A stretch of 64,000 bases of DNA, from contig JBBSRC010000005.1 of the NCBI GenBank assembly GCA_038243395.1, forward strand, positions 20,589-84,588, read 5' to 3'. The translations under genes and the position numbers were made by a program. The notes beneath the pieces are model-generated. The model was not told the DNA's origin, did no database searches, and worked only from the letters and a program-made list of their open reading frames with translations. Below are positions 19,358 to 26,618 of the stretch, in pieces; the stretch's first letter is position 1, and every line of letters starts with the position of its first letter. This stretch comes from Gelidibacter sp038243395. Its GTDB lineage: Bacteria; Bacteroidota; Bacteroidia; Flavobacteriales; Flavobacteriaceae.

Positions 19358-19830
19358 ATCAACAACAATCAGGTCAGGATTAATCACACCGATTCTAATT
19401 TTGGTTTTAACTTAATTATTTTTGTTTGGTGGGATATTAGAGAAACGCCTAGTCCAAACTTTTTTGGAGGCACGTTCCTCGAAATCGATAAGTCAGAAGG
19501 TGCACTTCTATTTAAAGCTTTTAAAAAGGAAAGGTTCAAGTCCTTGAAGAATTTCGGAAATTGGGTAATTACGGGATATAAATCAGGTGACACACCGAAA
19601 TGGGGAGAAAGTCAAAAGTATTGTTCAAAAAAGAGTTGCCGGAATTCGCGTCCATAAGAAAAGCTTTTAAAGTCCAATTGAAGAGTGATGACAACTTTTA
19701 CAACAGTTGCTATATCGTCGTTGAAACTTTCAAGTCCTATTTATGGATTGACTTAACTTCAACAAAAGAAACCTACGACATAAATTTTAAAAAGTTAGAA
19801 ATAATACTTGCACAATTTTCAGCTCAATAA
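19358..19830 (+). pseudogene. Hypothetical protein gene broken by a frameshift
   Basis: Frame 19358-19657 reads protein-like sequence (WWDIRETPSPNFFGGTFLEI) and frame 19600-19830 continues it (VLFKKELPEF). One extra A in the A-run 19614-19617 would join them as GESQKVLFKKEL, giving about 158 residues ending at 19830. I recognise no family. There is no start codon for the left part, unless it belongs to the signal-peptide fragment at 19255. The right-hand 76-codon frame from ATG 19600 alone is less likely to be the true gene. Confidence 0.5.
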
Positions 19831-19841
19831 GCCAAAATAAA

Positions 19842-19875
19842 AAACGCCAAACTTTTTAATGTGTTTGGCGTTTCC
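19842..19875. terminator. Bidirectional terminator
   Basis: Perfect 11-bp stem AAACGCCAAAC / GTTTGGCGTTT around a 10-nt loop, with A and T runs on both sides. It lies between convergent genes ending at 19830 and 19897. Confidence 0.85.
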
Positions 19876-19896
19876 TAGCTTATAGAAACTTGCATA

Positions 19897-20151
19897 TCAA
19901 TTATTTCTTAAGGCATGGATCAATTCGCTTTTAGTCATTGAACTTCTGCCTTTAATGTCAATTTTCTTTGCTTGTTCATAAAGTTCGCTTTTAGTACGTT
20001 CTTCATAAGGATCGGCCTTCCCTCCTTTGCTACCAGGATTTTTTGTATTGGCTATTCTAGCGGCTTTCTCTTGACTATAACCCTTTTCTATTAACGCTTC
20101 ATAGCGCGCATCATTCTTGATACTGGGGCCATGATCTTTCGTCTTTCCCAT
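19897..20151 (-). CDS. Rho N-terminal-like small protein
   Basis: An 84-residue basic protein starting MGKTKDHGPSIKND. Residues about 14-40 include YEALIEKGYSQEKAARIANT; residues 50-84 (RTKSELYEQAKKIDIKGRSS and MTKSELIHALR) match the small helical Rho-N/SAP-like fold. It may bind nucleic acid. Such proteins often sit with stress genes, and the next gene upstream is a DJ-1/PfpI protein on the same strand, 30 bp away. Confidence 0.8.
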   Translation of the reverse strand: MGKTKDHGPSIKNDARYEALIEKGYSQEKAARIANTKNPGSKGGKADPYEERTKSELYEQAKKIDIKGRSSMTKSELIHALRNN

Positions 20152-20181
20152 AATATTTATATTTGGTTATCACGTTCAACT

Positions 20182-20742
20182 CTATGCCTGCTGTCTGCTA
20201 TGCTTCCCTTCGTAAACTTCTTCAACCAACTTTGCGTTGAATGCAGGTAAATCTTCTGGAGATCTACTGGTTACTAAACCTTGATCTACCACGACTTCTT
20301 TATCTTCCCAACTGGCTCCTGCATTGATCATATCTGTTTTAATAGATTCATACGATGTGATTTTACGACCTTTCAAGACATCGGCTTCTGCCAATAACCA
20401 TGGGCCGTGGCAAATAGCTCCTACCGGCTTGTGATTTTCAAAAAAGGATTTTATAAACTTTACGGCTTTTGGATTTTTTCTTAATTTATCAGGATTGATG
20501 ACGCCTCCAGGAAGCATTAATGCGTCATAATCACTTTGACTCACATCATCTAACGTTTTATCAACCGTATATTCAGGCCCCCAATTGCCATCTGTCCAAG
20601 ATTTAATTTTTCCAGATTTTTCGGAAATAATATGAACTTCAGCACCTGCATTTTCCAATGCTTTTTTAGGTTCTTTCAATTCACTTTCTTCAAATCCATC
20701 AGTTGCTAAAATGGCGACAGTTTTTTTACTTAGATTTTCCAT
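20182..20742 (-). CDS. DJ-1/PfpI family protein (type 1 glutamine amidotransferase-like)
   Basis: A 186-residue protein with the nucleophilic elbow AICHGPWLL (Cys near residue 111) and the N-terminal DGFEESEL acid, as in the PfpI/YhbO group. Members act as stress chaperones, deglycases or peptidases; which applies cannot be read. It is upstream of the Rho-N-like gene in a probable two-gene unit. ATG start at 20742. Confidence 0.92.
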   Translation of the reverse strand: MENLSKKTVAILATDGFEESELKEPKKALENAGAEVHIISEKSGKIKSWTDGNWGPEYTVDKTLDDVSQSDYDALMLPGGVINPDKLRKNPKAVKFIKSFFENHKPVGAICHGPWLLAEADVLKGRKITSYESIKTDMINAGASWEDKEVVVDQGLVTSRSPEDLPAFNAKLVEEVYEGKHSRQQA

Positions 20743-20861
20743 TTGATATGTTTTTAATGATTAATTATTTCATTTCCTATAATTTAAACAAAATCTGGAA
20801 TGCAAACTAATCTCATGAAACCTTTAACCTAAGCTTAATATGAAATGTTAAGGAATCTTAA

Positions 20862-20946
20862 AGAAAATTGAAGTGGAAATTGAAGATGAAGTTGAAGTTG
20901 AAGATGAAGTTGAAATGGAAGTTGAAAGAGAAGCTGAAGTTGAAAA
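20862..20946. repeat. GAANNN hexamer tract
   Basis: About 14 consecutive hexamers with GAA fixed and the second triplet mostly GTT, ATT or GAT. One frame is open across it but has no start codon. Related tracts lie at 13094 and 41838. Confidence 0.8.
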
Positions 20947-21027
20947 TGCTTTTAAATCGGTTTTAAATCGGTGTTTGAGGTTTACATCTCATTTTTCATA
21001 TTAACCTCAAAACAATGTGCTTTGAGA

Positions 21028-21075
21028 ATTTAACTTTAAACTCTAACTCTGAACTTTAACTTTGAACTTTAAAAA
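21028..21075. repeat. AACTTTAAACTCT-type word repeat
   Basis: Imperfect copies of AACTTTAA and AACTCTGAACTTTAACTTTG just downstream of the holA stop. With the GAANNN tract this accounts for most of the 20743-21098 gap. Confidence 0.5.
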
Positions 21076-21098
21076 TTAAGCTTTAAACCTATTTCAAT

Positions 21099-22103
21099 CT
21101 ATCTCATTATTTTTACCAGCAATTCTTTGAGCAAATCGCCTTGAGGCACAGCATTAGAACCTACACCTTTACTTTTCACATCAAATTCGCGTAAAATGGC
21201 GACTACTTCACTTACTTTTCGCATCGGAAAATTTCTGGCTGCGGTAATATATTCATTGACAAAATAAGGGTTGATCTTTAATGCTGAGGCTACATTTCGA
21301 GGAGATCTGTCTGTCATGCCATGAAAATGTAGTAATTGCGAAAAGAAATTAAATAACAAGGAAACGGTAACCACCATTGGATTATCCTTAGGGTTTTCGG
21401 CAAAATAATTCACGATTTGATGTGCTTTTCTTATATCGCCATCGCCGATTGCTTTGCGCAATTCAAAATTATTAAAGTCTTTGCTGATTCCAATGTTCTC
21501 CTCAATGTTTTCAGGACTGATCTGCGTTCCTTTTGGTAAAATAATTTGAAGCTTATTCAGTTCATTATTAATCTTACTCAAATCAGTTCCTAAAAATTCC
21601 ACAAGCATTTGGGCTGCTTTCGGAGCAATAGTATAATCCTTTGGCGCTAACACACGTCTAATCCAATCGGCCACCTGATTTTCATAAAGTTTTTTACTCT
21701 CATAAACCACCCCCATTTTATTCAGGGTTTTATAAAGTGATTTGCGTTTGTCAATCGTTTTATACTTATAATTCATTACCAAAATGGTGGAAGGTTGTGG
21801 GTTTTTGGCATAGTCCACAAGCTTTTCAATTGTCCGAGATAAATCTTGTGCTTCTTTTACAATAATGACCTGATATTCGGCCATCATCGGAAAACGCTTT
21901 GCATTCCCTACAATGTCATCTATCGATACATCACGTCCATAAAGCACCATCTGATTAAATCCGCGTTCATCTTCTGTAAGTACATTGTCTTCAAGAAAAT
22001 CTGAAATTCGATCTATATAATAAGCCTCTTCACCCATTAAAAAATAAATAGGTTTCAACTTTCTGCTCTTAATATCAGCGACTATCTGTTTAACTTCGTC
22101 CAA
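21099..22103 (-). CDS. holA: DNA polymerase III subunit delta
   Basis: A 334-residue clamp-loader subunit. The N-terminal PIYFLMGEEAYYIDRI motif, central FLGTDLSKINNELNKL and C-terminal helical collar region fit HolA, which opens the sliding clamp for loading on DNA. The frame begins at TTG 22103; there is an in-frame TGA eight codons earlier and no ATG, so TTG initiation is likely. It is divergent from the HsdR_N gene, as in other Flavobacteria. Confidence 0.93.
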   Translation of the reverse strand: MDEVKQIVADIKSRKLKPIYFLMGEEAYYIDRISDFLEDNVLTEDERGFNQMVLYGRDVSIDDIVGNAKRFPMMAEYQVIIVKEAQDLSRTIEKLVDYAKNPQPSTILVMNYKYKTIDKRKSLYKTLNKMGVVYESKKLYENQVADWIRRVLAPKDYTIAPKAAQMLVEFLGTDLSKINNELNKLQIILPKGTQISPENIEENIGISKDFNNFELRKAIGDGDIRKAHQIVNYFAENPKDNPMVVTVSLLFNFFSQLLHFHGMTDRSPRNVASALKINPYFVNEYITAARNFPMRKVSEVVAILREFDVKSKGVGSNAVPQGDLLKELLVKIMR

Positions 22104-22157
22104 AATTGGTGATTTTTCAAAATCTCAAACACCAAAGCCCAATTATTCCTTAAGGAC

Positions 22158-22188
22158 TTTGGTATTTAGTTATTGAAGATTAACTTTG
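22158..22188 (+). promoter_or_regulatory. Promoter for the HsdR_N-domain gene
   Basis: TTTG (22158-22161), 19-bp spacer, TAACTTTG (22181-22188): a full match to the Bacteroidetes -33/-7 layout. It overlaps the first possible TTG of the frame, so the later TTG at 22210 is the better start. Confidence 0.65.
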
Positions 22189-22209
22189 GGATTGTCAAAA
22201 TTAGAAGCC

Positions 22210-22656
22210 TTGCAACCACTCAATTTCCCAAAATTTTCGTTTCGATTCAAAAATAGCGAAAATAAAGTATCTATTTTCGACGCAGTTCGTAAAAAGTTTA
22301 TCATTTTACAACCAGAAGAATGGGTGCGCCAACACTGTGTACATTACCTAATGACTGAAAAAAAATACCCGCATTCATTGATCAATGTAGAAAAGGAATT
22401 GACCATCAACAACTTAAAAAAACGTTATGATATTGTCGTTTTTAATACCCAAGGCGATGTCCACTTGATTGTGGAATGCAAAGCGCCACAGATTGACATT
22501 AATCAGAGCACTTTTGACCAGATTGCACGCTATAATTTAGCACTTAGGGCCACTTATTTAATGGTTACAAATGGTTTACAGCACTATTACTGCCAGATGG
22601 ATTTTGAGGCTGAGAGCTATGTCTTTTTGAAGGATATACCGGAGTATGAACGATAA
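22210..22656 (+). CDS. Orphan HsdR N-terminal-like (HSDR_N_2) protein
   Basis: About 148 residues from TTG 22210; there is no ATG until residue 47. The frame is open to TTG 22186, but that codon lies in the promoter. It has the PD-(D/E)XK-type core of type I restriction enzyme N-termini: an acidic RYDIVVF strand followed by HLIVECKAPQ (the E-x-K pair) and QIARYNLALRA. It has no helicase or partner subunits. It is a single-domain protein next to holA, and its substrate is unknown. Confidence 0.85.
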   Translation: MQPLNFPKFSFRFKNSENKVSIFDAVRKKFIILQPEEWVRQHCVHYLMTEKKYPHSLINVEKELTINNLKKRYDIVVFNTQGDVHLIVECKAPQIDINQSTFDQIARYNLALRATYLMVTNGLQHYYCQMDFEAESYVFLKDIPEYER

Positions 22657-22900
22657 GAAGGTAGTAGGTTTGAGCAAGGAGGTATGAGGTATGCGGTTGG
22701 TGAGAATTGCGAAATTGTGGATGACTAAGAAAGCAGGTTAAAAAATAATCAAAGGTCTGTGGAGGACGAATAGGAAGTGTTCACGACTTTGCTACATCTA
22801 CGGAGAACAGGCAGTGGTCTTTTTAACAAAGCCAATTTAAAAGAAGTCTTAGTCCACATGGATATCATAATAATTTTATTAGACAGAAATAAAAAGTAAA
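22657..22900. other. Intergenic, GGTATGAGGTATGCGG word repeat
   Basis: Short imperfect GAGGTATG/GGTATGCGG repeats just after the HsdR_N stop. Nothing else is recognised before the glycosyltransferase start. Confidence 0.35.
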
Positions 22901-23926
22901 ATGCGTGAATTCGTGGCTAAAGAAAAAATTGCAATTATTGTATTAAACTGGAATGGTAAAGCCTTGTTGGAAAAATTCCTTCCTTCAGTAATTTTGCATT
23001 CTGAAGATGCGACTGTTTATGTAGCTGATAACGCTTCCACTGACGATTCTCTTGCGTTTATAAAAGCTCAATATCCGACGGTAAAAATTATTCAAAACAA
23101 AACAAATGGTGGTTATGCCAAAGGTTATAATGATGCCTTAAAACACGTTGATGAAGACATTTATTGCCTTTTAAACAGTGATGTTGAAGTAACCCAGCAT
23201 TGGTTAAGTCCTATACATAAACTCTTTCAGTCCGAACCAGAGACAGCCATTATTCAACCGAAAATTCTAGATTATAAAAATGAAAGTTACTTTGAATATG
23301 CCGGTGCCGCTGGCGGATTCATAGATAAATTTGGATATCCTTATTGCAGAGGGCGGATTTTTGATACGATTGAAAAAGATAACGGTCAATATAATGATAC
23401 GACTCGGATTTTTTGGGCGTCAGGAGCTTGCTTTTTCATTAGAAAACGAGTTTTTGATAGCTTAGGTGGGTTTGACGCATCGTATTTTGCTCATATGGAA
23501 GAAATTGATTTATGCTGGCGTGCTCATAATGCAGGATTTCTTGCTAAATATGTGGGCAGCTCAACCGTATATCATGTTGGTGGAGCCACTCTAGATTCTG
23601 CGGATCCAAAAAAGACTTATCTGAACTTTCGGAACAGCTTATTTACGTTGACGAAAAATTTACCTAAAAACGTATTTCTTATCGTTTTTACACGACTTAT
23701 TTTAGACGGCTTTGCCGCTTTAAAATTTTTAACAGAATTTAAATTCAGGCATATCATTGCCATCGTAAAATCACATTATAACTTTTTTTCAAAACTCCCT
23801 GAATTGATTAAAAAACGGAAGATTCTAAGAAAAAATTATCAAGCTGACTCTACCTCATTTTACTATAATATTAAGTCGATTGTTTGGTTCTATTTCATAA
23901 AAAATCAAAGGAAATATAGACCATAA
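22901..23926 (+). CDS. Family 2 glycosyltransferase
   Basis: A 341-residue GT-A enzyme: N-terminal IAIIVLNWNG, YVADNASTD, and the metal-binding LNSDVEVT around residue 93, followed by the HMEEIDLCWRAHNAGF acceptor motif typical of rhamnosyltransferase-like GT2 proteins. It should transfer a sugar during surface polysaccharide assembly. The C-terminal 70 residues are hydrophobic and basic, suggesting membrane association. It is not in a polysaccharide cluster. Confidence 0.92.
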   Translation: MREFVAKEKIAIIVLNWNGKALLEKFLPSVILHSEDATVYVADNASTDDSLAFIKAQYPTVKIIQNKTNGGYAKGYNDALKHVDEDIYCLLNSDVEVTQHWLSPIHKLFQSEPETAIIQPKILDYKNESYFEYAGAAGGFIDKFGYPYCRGRIFDTIEKDNGQYNDTTRIFWASGACFFIRKRVFDSLGGFDASYFAHMEEIDLCWRAHNAGFLAKYVGSSTVYHVGGATLDSADPKKTYLNFRNSLFTLTKNLPKNVFLIVFTRLILDGFAALKFLTEFKFRHIIAIVKSHYNFFSKLPELIKKRKILRKNYQADSTSFYYNIKSIVWFYFIKNQRKYRP

Positions 23927-23978
23927 TTGAAATTGTTAAATAATCTGTTAATCGTTCTTATTATTAGCGTTTTTTACA

Positions 23979-23986
23979 TATTTTTG
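23979..23986 (+). promoter_or_regulatory. ompA-type gene -7 box TATTTTTG
   Basis: TATTTTTG fits TAnnTTTG, 36 bp before the ATG at 24023. The -33 element is weak. Confidence 0.5.
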
Positions 23987-24022
23987 GCAAGTTAAATTTC
24001 TAATTATTTAATCACTACTATT

Positions 24023-24892
24023 ATGAGAAAAATCATGTTATTGAGCGTGTTTTCATTGCTCGTTTTAAGTTCATGTGTATCCAAGAAAGAATACTCAGCA
24101 CTTGAAGCGAAACAAAAAGAAACACAAGATTTATTAAATACCGCAACAGTAAAGTTAAACAGCTGCTTGTCTGAGAGAGCTACTGCAGTAGCACGTGTTG
24201 AAGGTTTACAAGAGCAATTGGCTGACATGCGCAGAACCAATTTAGATTTAATTGATACTAAAGGTAACTTAACAACCTTAACGCAAAAAGGTGCTGAGAA
24301 TCTTGAAAGATCTCTAGAAAGCCTTAAAGAAAAAGATCTTAAAATTACCCGTTTGCAAGATGCATTGACCAGAAAGGACAGTGTTACTTTAGCTATTGTA
24401 ACAAGTTTGAAGAAAGATGTTGGTCTTAATGATCCAGACATTCAAATCAATGTTGAAAAAGGTGTGGTTTATATCTCTATCGCTGACAAATTATTATTTC
24501 AAAGTGGAAGCTACAACGTAACTTCAAAAGCTAAAACAATCTTAGCTAAAGTTGCAACAGTTGTAAACGGAAAACCTGATTTTGAATGTATGGTTGAAGG
24601 TCATACTGATAGCGTACCTTACAAAAAAGGTGGTGTGTTACAAGACAACTGGGATTTAAGTGTTAAACGTGCAACCTCTATTGTTAGAGTGTTGGAAGAA
24701 TTAGGTGTTAATCCAAAACAATTAATTGCTTCTGGACGTAGCGAATATGTACCTTTAGTTTCTAACGATACTGCTGAAAACAGATCAATTAACAGACGTA
24801 CACGCATTTTAGTACTTCCTAAAATTGACCAATTCTACGAAATGGTTGAAAAAGAAATGAAAAATATGATTGCTGAAGACGCAAAAAGATAA
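24023..24892 (+). CDS. OmpA family outer-membrane lipoprotein
   Basis: A 289-residue lipoprotein. The signal ends at a lipobox LSSC (Cys near residue 17). Residues about 25-120 form a coiled coil, and residues 150-265 are the OmpA C-terminal peptidoglycan-binding domain with VEGHTDSVPY and NRSINRRTRI-like motifs. It tethers the outer membrane to peptidoglycan. It has its own promoter box and a strong terminator. Confidence 0.95.
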   Translation: MRKIMLLSVFSLLVLSSCVSKKEYSALEAKQKETQDLLNTATVKLNSCLSERATAVARVEGLQEQLADMRRTNLDLIDTKGNLTTLTQKGAENLERSLESLKEKDLKITRLQDALTRKDSVTLAIVTSLKKDVGLNDPDIQINVEKGVVYISIADKLLFQSGSYNVTSKAKTILAKVATVVNGKPDFECMVEGHTDSVPYKKGGVLQDNWDLSVKRATSIVRVLEELGVNPKQLIASGRSEYVPLVSNDTAENRSINRRTRILVLPKIDQFYEMVEKEMKNMIAEDAKR

Positions 24893-24915
24893 GCAATTAC
24901 TCTAATACTATAAAT

Positions 24916-24949
24916 AAAAAAAGCTCAACTTAACGGTTGAGCTTTTTTT
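24916..24949 (+). terminator. Rho-independent terminator
   Basis: AGCTCAAC / GTTGAGCT stem, extended by A-T pairs, followed by seven T. The rest of the 24893-25261 gap shows no gene or clear signal. Confidence 0.85.
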
Positions 24950-25261
24950 ATTCCTGTTAAGGCAGGAATTTTATTTTAAATCTGCTCTAATGATTAATGT
25001 AATAAATTTTGATGACGTTTGTGGTAATACAATTTGTTTTGAGAGATGCAGGCATAGGATAAAAGAAGACTTCCTATGCATGTTCTCAACTTCTTTATAA
25101 TCTATTATAGGGATTTTTAAACCTACGATCTTTTTTGGAATATGTGTTTAAAAAAAATTTTGACGATTTTTAAGCACCATGCTTATACTCACTTATTCTA
25201 ATTACTATAAAAGTTCTCGGAATAATTCAAAGTATTATTTGATTCTTTAATAAACAGCTTT

Positions 25262-25882
25262 CTAAAATATCTCCAAACTCCCCTTACCTTCTCTAACAAT
25301 GACCGGCTCTTCTTCAGACAAATCAATAATTGTAGACGCTAAATTATCTCCGTAACCACCATCAATTACCAAATCTACTAGATTATCCCATTTTTCTAAA
25401 ATTAACTCAGGATCAGTTGTGTATTCAATGATTTCGTCATCATCCCTAATCGATGTTGATATAATTGGTCGACCCAACTGTCGTACAATTTCGAGAGCAA
25501 TATTATTCTTAGGAACTCTGATACCTACGGTTTTTTTCTTTTTAAAAGGATGCGGAAGCGTTTTTGCCCCGGGCAGAATAAACGTATAAGGCCCAGGTAA
25601 GGCTCGTTTTAATATTTTGAATGTGGTAGAGTCTATTTGCTTCACATAGTCACTTAGGTTACTCAAATCGCTACATATAAAGGAGAAATTAGCTTTATCT
25701 AGTTTCACTCCTTTTATTTGCGCCACACGCTCCAAAGCCTTTATATTATTGATGTCACAACCCAGACCGTAAACGGTATCGGTAGGATAAATAATCAATC
25801 CGCCCGCCTTAAGCACTTTAATTACCTTCTTTATTTCCTTGGCATTTGGATTTTCCTCGTATATTCTTATAAACTCAGCCAT
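25262..25882 (-). CDS. L-threonylcarbamoyladenylate synthase, Sua5/YciO/YrdC type
   Basis: A 206-residue protein that by family makes threonylcarbamoyl-AMP for the t6A37 modification of tRNA. Motifs: GGLIIYPTDTVYGLGCDI near residue 28, KLDKANFSFICSDLSNL, GPYTFILPG and RPIISTSIRDDD. It has only the YrdC domain, not the Sua5 C-terminal extension, and may be YciO-like. It stands alone, and a decayed esterase lies upstream of it. Confidence 0.88.
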   Translation of the reverse strand: MAEFIRIYEENPNAKEIKKVIKVLKAGGLIIYPTDTVYGLGCDINNIKALERVAQIKGVKLDKANFSFICSDLSNLSDYVKQIDSTTFKILKRALPGPYTFILPGAKTLPHPFKKKKTVGIRVPKNNIALEIVRQLGRPIISTSIRDDDEIIEYTTDPELILEKWDNLVDLVIDGGYGDNLASTIIDLSEEEPVIVREGKGSLEIF

Positions 25883-26049
25883 GATATGTATCTTTTTATA
25901 ACGTTAACAATGTACTTAATAATTTCTTTATGAAAGTCTAGAAATTAATTTTACTAACTATAGTCCTTAATTTATAACATTCTCTTGACTAAAGATAGTG
26001 CAGATGCTTCAAACAGAAGTTTAAAGGCTTTTGAATAATTTCCAACAAT

Positions 26050-26440
26050 TCATTATAAGTTATGACCCTGATAGTAACCAAAAATTTGAATTATATAAAT
26101 CCTTAAACCGAAGCAGCCAGACACGGGACATAATTTTACTTGTTGGGTTGGGCGGGCCGCTGGAGATAAAGCAGACATTATAGATTATCCATCAAGATTT
26201 TTCAAATATAGCCATTGTAAATACCAATTACAGATTATCAGGTGTTGATAACAATCGTTATTCCCATGTAAACAAATGATTTACAGCACTAATAACCATC
26301 AAAAGACTCTACAGAATATGTTGAGATGCCTAACGCCATTGGATTTTACGGCGTGAATGCTGATGGACGTTATCCTTGCAATGGATTTCTGCTTTTCAAT
26401 ATACTAAAAATGTAAAAATGGTTTGTGGTATTATGGTATT
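26050..26440 (+). pseudogene. Decayed alpha/beta-hydrolase (acetyl esterase/lipase-like)
   Basis: No open frame survives, but protein-like pieces in shifting frames follow the order of a secreted esterase: NQKFELYKSLNRSSQTRDI, IILLVG, AGDKADIIDYPSRFF, NIAIVNTNYRLSGVDNNRY, AIGFYGVNADGRY and NVKMVCGIM. The usual GXSAGG nucleophile has become GVNADG, so Ser is lost. Several stops and frame changes are present. The rest of the gap 25883-26618 holds no intact gene. Confidence 0.65.
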
Positions 26441-26582
26441 ATGGTACTTAATAATTTAATCCACCTCTTCTAATTGAAAGCCACAAACTCGGATATTAAA
26501 ACTTTAATAAATTTTTGGAGTTCAGATAAATATATGTTTTGTAAAAGAAGTTAGTCTATTCCTAACTTTTTAAAAGACGAAT

Positions 26583-26617
26583 ACTCTGAACCCTCAACTC
26601 TAATCTCAGAACTCTTA
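26583..26617. repeat. CTCTGAACCCTCAACTCTAA-type word repeat
   Basis: A short quasi-repeat of ACTCT and CTCAAC/CTCAGA words just after the helicase stop on the minus strand. Confidence 0.4.
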
Positions 26618-26618
26618 C

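Noticed and set aside
19384..19593. Minus-strand 69-codon frame
   Set aside because: It is the complement of the broken plus-strand gene, whose protein sequence reads more naturally.
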